DNA from: Flavobacteriales bacterium
Lineage (GTDB): Bacteria > Bacteroidota > Bacteroidia > Flavobacteriales_F > PHOS-HE28
Length of the DNA stretch: 64,000 nt
Direction of reading: 5' to 3'
Assembly: GCA_023957375.1 (NCBI GenBank)
Contig: JAMLHB010000002.1
Coordinates: 620,001-684,000 of the forward strand
The notes below the pieces were generated by a model. That model saw only the letters and a list, made by a program, of their open reading frames with translations. It was not told the origin of the DNA and did no database searches. How positions within the stretch are numbered: position 1 is the first letter of the stretch; each line of letters opens with the position of its first letter. The translations under genes were made by a program, and so were the position numbers. Below are positions 8,254 through 15,409 of this stretch, piece by piece.

Positions 8254-8414
8254 TACCAATTCGCAATAGAAAATCACCCGATCTGCTTGCTCTTTTTCCG
8301 CATCGCATCACCGTGCAGTTCGTTCCGTAGACCCCGCTACGCAACGAACCGCACATCTTGCCCAGCGAAAAAATAGCGGCGCATCTTTGGGTGCCCTTCT
8401 ATTGCGAAATGGTA
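8254..8414. mobile_element. MITE-like element, 161 bp, with TTA target duplication
   Basis: The 18-bp terminal inverted repeats are TACCAATTCGCAATAGAA at 8254-8271 and the complement of 8397-8414, TACCATTTCGCAATAGAA, with one mismatch. TTA flanks both ends (8251-8253 and 8415-8417), as expected for elements mobilised by transposases with a 3-bp TNA target. There is no coding capacity inside. Its ends differ from those of the neighbouring IS5 element, so another transposase must have moved it. Confidence 0.7.
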
Positions 8415-8435
8415 TTAGTGTTCCGACCGAATGCT

Positions 8436-9464
8436 TCAACCGGTGCGGTAGCTGCTCTCCTCGTCCACACCTTCAACCATGTCTATGTAGCTGTTGTACC
8501 GGCTGGAGGCGATCGCCCCGTTCTCCACCGCCGCGACCACCGCGCAGCCAGGCTCGTTGAGGTGTTTGCAATTTCCGAAACGGCACTCCCCCTTCCGCTT
8601 GAAAAATTCCGGGAACTGGTCCACGATCACTTCCTGCTCGAGGTCCACTAAGCCGAAGCCTTTTACGCCGGGGGTGTCGATGATGAAGGTGGGGGCAGGG
8701 TTGTCCGTTGTCCGTTGTTCGTTGTCTGGCTGCCTCCAATCCACCCCTGACAACTGACCACTGACAACGGACAACTGCACTTCAAACATCTGCGCCGCAG
8801 TAGTGGTATGCTGCCCTTTTTCCGTGCTGGCGCTCACCTCCCACGTATGCAGGTCCAGTGCAGGGTCAATGGCGTTCACCAGTGTACTCTTTCCCACGCC
8901 ACTATGCCCTACCAACAACGAAACTTTGCCTTCAAGTAGTTCCTTCAGTTCTTCCACGCCGGTGCCTTTTAATGCGGAAGTGATCAACGTGCGGTAGCCC
9001 GCGCCTTGGTATACGTCCTCGTATTCCGCCAACAGGCCCAGCTCTTCGTCGTTCAGGTCGTCCACTTTGTTGAACACGAGCACCGGGGGGATCTCGTAGG
9101 CCTCAGCCGTCACCAGCACGCGGTCGATGAAACCGAAGGAGGTGAAGGGGCGTGCAACGGTCACCAACACTAAGCACTGGTCCATATTACTGGCGATGAC
9201 ATGCTTGTGGTGGGAGAGGTTCACCGCCTTGCGCACCAGGTAATTCCTGCGCTCATGCAGCTTGGTGATCGTGCCAACCAGTTCCTTGCCCACCAGCTCA
9301 GCCGCCGGTTCAAACTCCACCACATCGCCCACGGCCAACGGATTGGTGCTGGTATAGCCCTTGATGCGCAGCTTGCCCTTGGCGATGCAATCATGCAGCA
9401 CGCCATCCTCGCCGCGCACTTGGTAGCGGCTGCCGGTGGAGCGCATGAGGAGGCCGGTGGGCAT
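8436..9464 (-). CDS. rsgA: Ribosome small subunit-dependent GTPase A, with in-frame repeat insertion
   Basis: The protein has 342 residues. An N-terminal OB-fold is followed by a circularly permuted GTPase: NKVD (G4) comes before the P-loop GHSGVGKSTLVNAI, then the HTTT switch, DTPG (G3), and a C-terminal zinc knuckle with CRFGNCKHLNEPGC. RsgA checks 30S maturation and releases RbfA. Between the HTTTAAQMFEVQ segment and FIIDTPGVKGFG lie about 25 extra residues that are the translation of a palindromic heptamer repeat (8700-8775). The reading frame stays open through it. The insertion falls in a loop between switch I and G3, where extra length may be tolerated. Confidence 0.93.
   Translation of the reverse strand: MPTGLLMRSTGSRYQVRGEDGVLHDCIAKGKLRIKGYTSTNPLAVGDVVEFEPAAELVGKELVGTITKLHERRNYLVRKAVNLSHHKHVIASNMDQCLVLVTVARPFTSFGFIDRVLVTAEAYEIPPVLVFNKVDDLNDEELGLLAEYEDVYQGAGYRTLITSALKGTGVEELKELLEGKVSLLVGHSGVGKSTLVNAIDPALDLHTWEVSASTEKGQHTTTAAQMFEVQLSVVSGQLSGVDWRQPDNEQRTTDNPAPTFIIDTPGVKGFGLVDLEQEVIVDQFPEFFKRKGECRFGNCKHLNEPGCAVVAAVENGAIASSRYNSYIDMVEGVDEESSYRTG
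8700..8775. repeat. GTTGTCC heptamer palindrome inside rsgA
   Basis: Four heptamers GTTGTCC, GTTGTCC, GTTGTTC, GTTGTCT (8700-8727), a 20-bp spacer beginning GGCT and ending CCCC, then inverted heptamers TGACAAC, TGACCAC, TGACAAC, GGACAAC (8748-8775). The element after metK (20322-20465) has the same heptamer, the same inner borders GGCT and CCCC, and a different, longer spacer. In rsgA the repeat is translated as part of the protein. Confidence 0.9.
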
Positions 9465-9510
9465 GAGGGCACAAAGATGGACATGCCTCCCGCAGAAAGG
9501 CGTGCGCCAG

Positions 9511-10143
9511 CTACACGATCTTCTCGCGCAAAGCCACCACCACCGCTTCGCGCCCGCAGTTCACATGCAGCTTCGCATAGATGTTGCGGACGTGCGATTG
9601 CACGGTGGCCAAGCTGATGAAGAGTGCCGAGGCGATCATCTTGTAGCTGTACCCCTTCACCAGGAATTGGAGCAGTTCGATCTCCCGGTTGGTGAGCGCA
9701 TACTTGTTTTTTGCGGCGGAAGAAAGCTGGAACGATCGCAGCACCCTGGCGGCCACCGAAGGCGACATGGGCGCCCCGCCGTGCTGCACTTCCTCCAGCG
9801 CGTTCAGCAACTGAACGAAGGAGGAGTTCTTGAGCAAATAGCCGTTGGCGCCCGCGCACAAGCAACTGAACAGCTTGTCATCATCCTCGAACACCGTGTG
9901 CATGACCACCGCTGTTTCCGGCCTGGTCTCCTTGATGCGCCGCAGTCCTTCGATCCCGTTCACGAAGGGCATGTCGATGTCCATGATCACAATGTCCGGC
10001 TTCAGTTGTCTGACCGCCTCGCTTGCATTGGAGCCATCCCCGTAGTCACCGACCACTTCATACCCTTCCACGCCATCGAGCAGCGTTTTCATGGACAGGC
10101 GCAGGGCGCTGTTGTCCTCAAAGAGCATGATGCGGGCGGCCAT
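9511..10143 (-). CDS. NarL/LuxR-type response regulator
   Basis: The protein has 210 residues from the ATG at 10143; an upstream ATG at 10164 would add seven residues. The receiver domain has the acidic pair E9-D10 and the phosphoacceptor D55 in DIVIMDIDMPF, followed by the switch Thr region VVMHT and K in GYLLKNSS. The C-terminal LuxR helix-turn-helix runs from LTNREIELLQFLVKG to LHVNCGREAVVVAL. It has no adjacent kinase; the nearest is the HisKA_3-type kinase at 12218-15232, a plausible partner. A truncated copy of its DNA-binding domain lies at 17723-17986. Confidence 0.92.
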   Translation of the reverse strand: MAARIMLFEDNSALRLSMKTLLDGVEGYEVVGDYGDGSNASEAVRQLKPDIVIMDIDMPFVNGIEGLRRIKETRPETAVVMHTVFEDDDKLFSCLCAGANGYLLKNSSFVQLLNALEEVQHGGAPMSPSVAARVLRSFQLSSAAKNKYALTNREIELLQFLVKGYSYKMIASALFISLATVQSHVRNIYAKLHVNCGREAVVVALREKIV

Positions 10144-10553
10144 GTGTGCAAAGCTATTGTGCATGCATGAGGGCCGTGGTCACATGTTTATATGGTTGTT
10201 GGCCTGAGCATGGCGGATCGCTCATTGGGGGCATGTTGAGCGACGCAACGTCTTTCATCAATGGTCCCGTCCAAGCCTGCTTTTTCAACTGTGAAAATCA
10301 ACCGAACATGTGATTGTGGCCGGAAAACCGCCCATCTACGTTTGTGCATGACAACTGTACACGAACTGAACCAGCCGCAATGAAACAGAGCATACCCTTC
10401 TCCTTTGAATCAGTGACCTTGCGCAAGCGGGGCGGGGACTCGCAACGATCCGGCATCCTTGGCGATCACCTGTTGGCCAACCATGTTTACCGCTGCACTG
10501 GTGCGGCCCATGACCAGCGCAACGGCACTGATCGTTTACGCACGGTCACCAAG
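10144..10553. other. 410-bp divergent intergenic region
   Basis: This lies between the response regulator (minus) and the T9SS propeller protein (plus). The plus-strand frame is open through part of it, but the signal peptide places the start at 10554. No clear promoter box, hairpin or RNA gene was recognised. Its length suggests it holds control sites for both genes, possibly targets of the response regulator, but none can be named. Confidence 0.4.
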
Positions 10554-12197
10554 ATGTTATCAGGGAGGTTGCTGCTTGCTGGATTCCTATTGGTCTGCAT
10601 GGTGATGGCCTCCTTCGGCCAAGCGCCTCCATTCGAATGGGCAGTGAGGGCCGGAGGAAGCGGACAGGACATGGGGAACAGTATTGCCACGGATGCGAAT
10701 GGCAACTCCTATGTGGCCGGGTCCTTTCGCAACACGGCGACATTCGGCGGCGCAACTTTAACAAGTTCGGGCGAAAGCGACCCATTTATTGCCAAGCTGG
10801 ACAGTGCAGGCAATTTCCTGTGGGCAAGGCGCGCAGGAGGGAACAGCTATGACGGGGCCAGGTCCATCGCCGTGGACGGTAGTGGGAATTCATACGTGAC
10901 GGGCTACTATATGGGCACAGCAGTTTTCGGGACCACCACATTGCCAAGCTCGGGCACGCAAGGCAGTGACCTGTTCATCACCAAGTTGGATGGAAGTGGG
11001 AATTTTCTTTGGACTCTTGCTGCGGGGTCGGATGGAGATGATGATTCCGGCAACGGCATTTCCTTGGACCTGAACGGCGATGTGTATGTGACCGGCAACT
11101 TCCACGGAAGCGTTTCGTTTGGGAGCACGGTCCTTTTGAGTACCGGTTCATATGACGCCTTCATTGTAAAATTGGACGGGGACGGCAATGTCCTTTGGGC
11201 CACCAAGGCCGGTGGGGCCGAACATGACTACGGTACGGCTGTCGCGACCGATGCCTACGGCAATTCGTACGTGACGGGAAACTTCGAAGGTGCAGCCACT
11301 TTCGGAAGCCAGGTCTTGCCGGGTGCAGGAAACTCGGACATCTTCATCGCTAAATTGGACGTTGCCGGGACCTTTCTATGGGCCGTGCGGGCAGGTGGAA
11401 GCAGCATTGATTATGGTTCGGACATTGCCGTTGATGCCGATGGCAATTCTTATGTGACCGGGACTTTCCAGCAAACAGCCACGTTCGGGGATACTTCGTT
11501 CGCACTTGGGTGGGGTGAAATCAATGCCTTCATTGCCAAACTGGACGATTCGGGAAACTTCATGTGGGCGGTACGGGCCGGGGGAGGAGATGCTCTTCAA
11601 CAAGGGAACAGCATTGCTCTTGATCCGGCCGGAGACCCCCATGTGGCGGGAACATTTGCCGGTGCCGGCATTTTCGGGGACCTGACGCTTACGAGCCATG
11701 GAATAAATGATGCGTTCATCACCAAGTTGGGCCAGGATGGAACGTTCCTGTGGGTGAAAAGCATCTGGGGCGCGCAAGACGGTAACGCTGAAGCCTACGG
11801 TATCGCCATGGAAGTCAATGGGGGGGCACATGTAGCAGGCCGGTTCACCGATTCAGCCACCTTCGGAACCGTGGTTCTTGCCAGCTCGGGGGGCTACGAT
11901 GCCTTTATCACCAAGATCTCCGGAACGGATTCAACCGTTGGGGAGGATGAAGCCTCCTCCGGGGGCCATGGAATTCAGGTTCTGCCCAACCCGGCACGCG
12001 ACCGGATCGAGCTTGTTGCCCATGACCTGCGATCCATGGAGCTGCTGATCACCGATGCGGCCGGGAGGCCGGTAGTGCGGACCAGTGCAACAGGAACAAG
12101 CACCACGGTGGACATTTCCCGATTCGCACCGGGCATCTATCTGCTGAAGGTGCGGACGGGGAAAGGCGAAGTGGTGAAGCGGTTTGTGAAGGAGTAG
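10554..12197 (+). CDS. Secreted SBBP-repeat beta-propeller protein with type A T9SS sorting domain
   Basis: The protein has 547 residues. The start at 10554 is chosen because a signal peptide follows directly (LSGRLLLAGFLLVCMVM, cleavage near ASFGQ). At least seven SBBP-type repeats of about 60 residues share the pattern GNSYVTGNFEGAATFG then DIFIAKLD...FLWAVRAGG. The C-terminal domain (about the last 80 residues) has VLPNPARDRIELV, DAAGRPVV and FAPGIYLLKV, ending VKRFVKE, a standard type A sorting signal. It should be exported by T9SS and attached to or released from the surface. The function of such propellers is unknown; they often mediate binding. Confidence 0.9.
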   Translation: MLSGRLLLAGFLLVCMVMASFGQAPPFEWAVRAGGSGQDMGNSIATDANGNSYVAGSFRNTATFGGATLTSSGESDPFIAKLDSAGNFLWARRAGGNSYDGARSIAVDGSGNSYVTGYYMGTAVFGTTTLPSSGTQGSDLFITKLDGSGNFLWTLAAGSDGDDDSGNGISLDLNGDVYVTGNFHGSVSFGSTVLLSTGSYDAFIVKLDGDGNVLWATKAGGAEHDYGTAVATDAYGNSYVTGNFEGAATFGSQVLPGAGNSDIFIAKLDVAGTFLWAVRAGGSSIDYGSDIAVDADGNSYVTGTFQQTATFGDTSFALGWGEINAFIAKLDDSGNFMWAVRAGGGDALQQGNSIALDPAGDPHVAGTFAGAGIFGDLTLTSHGINDAFITKLGQDGTFLWVKSIWGAQDGNAEAYGIAMEVNGGAHVAGRFTDSATFGTVVLASSGGYDAFITKISGTDSTVGEDEASSGGHGIQVLPNPARDRIELVAHDLRSMELLITDAAGRPVVRTSATGTSTTVDISRFAPGIYLLKVRTGKGEVVKRFVKE

Positions 12198-12217
12198 GTC
12201 GGCCCGCACCCCCAAGC

Positions 12218-15200
12218 TCACGTGGCCTTCCGCAAGGGTATCCGTAGCCGGATCGTGGTTCCGGTACCCGGCCTGCTTTCCACGGTCAGTTCCCATCCAT
12301 GGCGTGCCGCCCGCTCTCGCATGTACCGGAGGCCGCCGCCAGGCCCCGTCGGCATGGAAGGCATGCCGGCTCCATCGTCCTCCACCTCTATCTGTATCGC
12401 GTTTTTCCGGTTCTTGAAGCGGAGGATAACATGGCGTGCCCAGGAATGCTTGGCCGCGTTGTTCACCGCTTCCTTGAAGATCAGGAACAGGTCGCGGCGC
12501 GCGGCCATGTCGAGCTCCATATTTCCCGCTTCATCCATCTCGGCACGCACCTCCATGCCCGCAGCCTCGAGCAATTGCGTGGCGAACGCCAGGAGCCGGG
12601 GCAAGGCAAGCTCCAGTTGGTCATGTGCGGGATCCACGCTCCAGATGATCTCCCGCATGGACTGTGTGATTTCCTCGCTCTCCTCCTGGATCTTGCCCAA
12701 CAGGCCTTGCCCCAACCCTTCACCGGCAGGTGCCTGCCGGATGATCTGGCTCATCATGTTGATGTTGGTGAGGCGCGAGCCGATCTCGTCATGCAGGTCG
12801 TGCGAGATCTGGGTTCTGATCGCTTCCAGTTTGCGCAGGTTGCGCAGCCGGTAGCGGTACCAGGCCCAGGCAAGTGCACCTACCGTTCCTAAGCTGAGCA
12901 AGTAGAACCAGATGGTACTGGTGAAGCGGGGCCGCACGGAAAAATCGAGCAGGGAATGGGCGGGGCCAAACTGCCCAAGCTTGCGGGCGGCGCGGACTTC
13001 AAGCCGGTACTGCCCGGCCTTGATGCTGGCGAAGCGCACCACGGCCTCTTTGCCCAGACCGGTCCATTCCCCGCCGTTCAGCCGGTACTGGTAGCGGTTC
13101 CCGTTGCCATCGGTCAAGTTGATCGAGGAGAATTTCACGGTGATGTTCCCCTCGTTGGGGCCCAAGGACAACCGGCCATTGCCCGGCAGCCTTACCGGCC
13201 GCCCGTTCACATCCACACCGGTCAACCAAGTGCGCAGGAAGCGGTCGTCCGTCAATTGTTCCGGCACGTTGAACCAGGTCAGCGTACCGGTGGCGCACGC
13301 ATAGATGCGGTTCGTGGAGCGGTCGTAGTGGAGCGCGGTGTAGGGTGATGCCGCCAATCCATCGGCCGGGGTGAAGTTCACCACAATGCCCATAGCGGGG
13401 TCGAAGCAGGAGAGGCCTTGACCGGTGCCTAACCACAAGCGGCCATGTCCGTCCTTGGCAATACCGTGGATGCGCCCAGTGGGAAGGCCGTCCTTTGTTC
13501 CGTAAATGCGGCTGCTGCCTTCGCCGATCCGATAGCACACTAAGCCCGAGGGTGCAATTCCGTACCAGATCTCATCCCTTTCCCGGTCGATCAAAAAGCT
13601 ACCGTATGCCTCATTGGCCGTGGCGTCCAACCCGGGCACCTCCACCACCCTGAATCGCTCCGCCCGGTCATCCCATGTCACCAGGTTCCCGGTGGCAACG
13701 CTGATGAACCACTCATTGCCACCGGCATCCTCACCGGCATGAAGCGGATACGGGAACGGGTATCCTTCAGGGCTGTACGGAAACATGCGGAAGTTCCTCG
13801 TTGCGCCGTCATACCGGGCCACGCCTTTCCCCCTGCCCAGGCCGATCCATACGCGGTGCCGGCTGTCTTCATGCAATGCGGTGATCGCCACGCTGTCCAT
13901 CACTTCCGGGTACCTCAACCGAAGTCTTCCGGACCGATGCGTACCCAAGGCGCAGTACATCAGTCCCTGTTGTGTGCCCATCCACAGGGTATCGCCTCCG
14001 GCCGGACGGAAGTTCCATACGATGTTCACCATGGACCCGGCAGGACCGAGAAGATGATGCTGCTCTTCCCCGGTCACCGTATCCACCTGGAAGAACCCTT
14101 CTCCTGTGGTACCGATGAACAGATGGGGCCCGTGGGCGAAGAGCTCGATCGCTTCCATGTTATCCTCGTTCGCGTCCGGCCTCCCGCGCAACTTTTGGTT
14201 GTGGAAGAGATGGCTCCCTCCCCTGATCTTAACCAGCCCGTTGCTTGTTGCCACCCAATAATTTCCTTCATCATCCTGTACCACGCCATTGACGTTCGCG
14301 CCTCGCAACAGTCCGCTCATTCGGTGCTTCGGCACAACGCTTTGCCCATCGTCCCCCAATGCATAAAAGGAGAGGCCATTTGACCGCCTCAGTGCAAACT
14401 CATGGCCATGGAGGACGAAGAGGTTCGTCCATTCGCTCCGGTCCGCAAGCGGGAAGGCCATAGTGGTTGCGGTTCTCATGTTATGTACCGAAACACTGTC
14501 GCTACCCACAGTAAGGAGGTAATGCTCCCCCACCAAGCTGCCCGCACCAATGTCGGACCCTGCAAGGAACCGGTATTTCCTTCCGGCCCCCTCCTCCAAC
14601 TGCTCGAGCCCGCGGCTTTTTGGTGACCAGTATCGCCAACCGCTGGGAACCTGGAAGAGCGCTTCACCAGAGGGCAGGAGAATGGCCCGGTACACGTTCC
14701 GGTTCAGGCTGGCGGTCGGGTTTGCCTGGGTCAGGAACTCGTCAAGTACGGCCAGGTTGCTGTCCAACCGGTAGATGGAAGTAGGAGTGCTGGCCCAGAA
14801 TTGGCCCAGGGCATCACGCAATATTCCCTGTACCTGGCCCTCCCGCCGGTCATCGCCCCTCGTGGGCCACTGGTGGACCACCCGGGTGGTGTAGCCGTTC
14901 TTGTCCAGCACAGCGATCCCCCGGGCCGTGGCTGCGTACAAGCTATCACGTGCAAGAAGCATGTGGTTGATCCCGTTGGCCGGCAACGAACCCTCCGTGC
15001 CGTCCGCCATGAACCGCACCACCTCCGAACCGTCGTAGCGGTTCAACCCCTGCAGCGTAGCGATCCACAGGAATCCGCGTTCATCCTGCATGATGTCGGT
15101 AACGATGGGACTGCTCAACCCGTCCTCGACGGAAATGCGCTCCGGCCGCACATCCGCAGACTGGCCGCTGACGATGGTGGGCACCAACGCCATCAAGAAG

Positions 15201-15232
15201 ACCAAGGCACAGGTAGTTGCTTTATCCGCCAT
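12218..15232 (-). CDS. Sensor histidine kinase with periplasmic two-component propeller (Reg_prop/Y_Y_Y, HisKA_3)
   Basis: The protein has 1004 residues from MADKATTCALVFL, which gives a proper signal peptide ending at VSGQS. Residues to about 690 form Reg_prop-type propeller blades (FLWIATLQGLNRYDG, HRVWIGLGRG, RLWLGTGQGLS). A Y_Y_Y domain (about 690-770) and one membrane helix (FYLLSLGTVGALAWAWY) follow. The kinase is of the HisKA_3 class with phospho-His814 in ISHDLHDEIGSR, and HATPase motifs N in KEAVNNAAKH and DDGAGM. Such kinases usually phosphorylate NarL-type regulators like the one at 9511. It has no fused receiver, unlike Bacteroides hybrid systems. Its 3' end lies 20 bp from the T9SS gene, in convergent orientation. 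Confidence 0.93.
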   Translation of the reverse strand: MADKATTCALVFLMALVPTIVSGQSADVRPERISVEDGLSSPIVTDIMQDERGFLWIATLQGLNRYDGSEVVRFMADGTEGSLPANGINHMLLARDSLYAATARGIAVLDKNGYTTRVVHQWPTRGDDRREGQVQGILRDALGQFWASTPTSIYRLDSNLAVLDEFLTQANPTASLNRNVYRAILLPSGEALFQVPSGWRYWSPKSRGLEQLEEGAGRKYRFLAGSDIGAGSLVGEHYLLTVGSDSVSVHNMRTATTMAFPLADRSEWTNLFVLHGHEFALRRSNGLSFYALGDDGQSVVPKHRMSGLLRGANVNGVVQDDEGNYWVATSNGLVKIRGGSHLFHNQKLRGRPDANEDNMEAIELFAHGPHLFIGTTGEGFFQVDTVTGEEQHHLLGPAGSMVNIVWNFRPAGGDTLWMGTQQGLMYCALGTHRSGRLRLRYPEVMDSVAITALHEDSRHRVWIGLGRGKGVARYDGATRNFRMFPYSPEGYPFPYPLHAGEDAGGNEWFISVATGNLVTWDDRAERFRVVEVPGLDATANEAYGSFLIDRERDEIWYGIAPSGLVCYRIGEGSSRIYGTKDGLPTGRIHGIAKDGHGRLWLGTGQGLSCFDPAMGIVVNFTPADGLAASPYTALHYDRSTNRIYACATGTLTWFNVPEQLTDDRFLRTWLTGVDVNGRPVRLPGNGRLSLGPNEGNITVKFSSINLTDGNGNRYQYRLNGGEWTGLGKEAVVRFASIKAGQYRLEVRAARKLGQFGPAHSLLDFSVRPRFTSTIWFYLLSLGTVGALAWAWYRYRLRNLRKLEAIRTQISHDLHDEIGSRLTNINMMSQIIRQAPAGEGLGQGLLGKIQEESEEITQSMREIIWSVDPAHDQLELALPRLLAFATQLLEAAGMEVRAEMDEAGNMELDMAARRDLFLIFKEAVNNAAKHSWARHVILRFKNRKNAIQIEVEDDGAGMPSMPTGPGGGLRYMRERAARHGWELTVESRPGTGTTIRLRIPLRKAT

Positions 15233-15323
15233 GGCCGGGCTGCTTGGTGATCTGCCGCCTGGGTTACGCGATACCAAGGTCGGTTATTTCCGGTACCCTC
15301 GGAAGGTACCAGGGCACCGCAAC

Positions 15324-15358
15324 GGAAAGGGCCGCGGGAATCATCCGGCGGCCCTTCC
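15324..15358 (-). terminator. GC-rich hairpin downstream of T9SS gene
   Basis: GGAAAGGGCCGC at 15324-15335 pairs with GCGGCCCTTCC at 15348-15358, with one bulged A and a 12-nt loop. It lies about 50 bp past the stop of the minus-strand gene at 15410 and before the kinase start. No strong T-run follows, so termination is only suggested. Confidence 0.4.
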
Positions 15359-15409
15359 ATCAACTATCCACACACTGTTTCCTCCAAGGAGAAGCGCAAG
15401 GCTGGTGGA

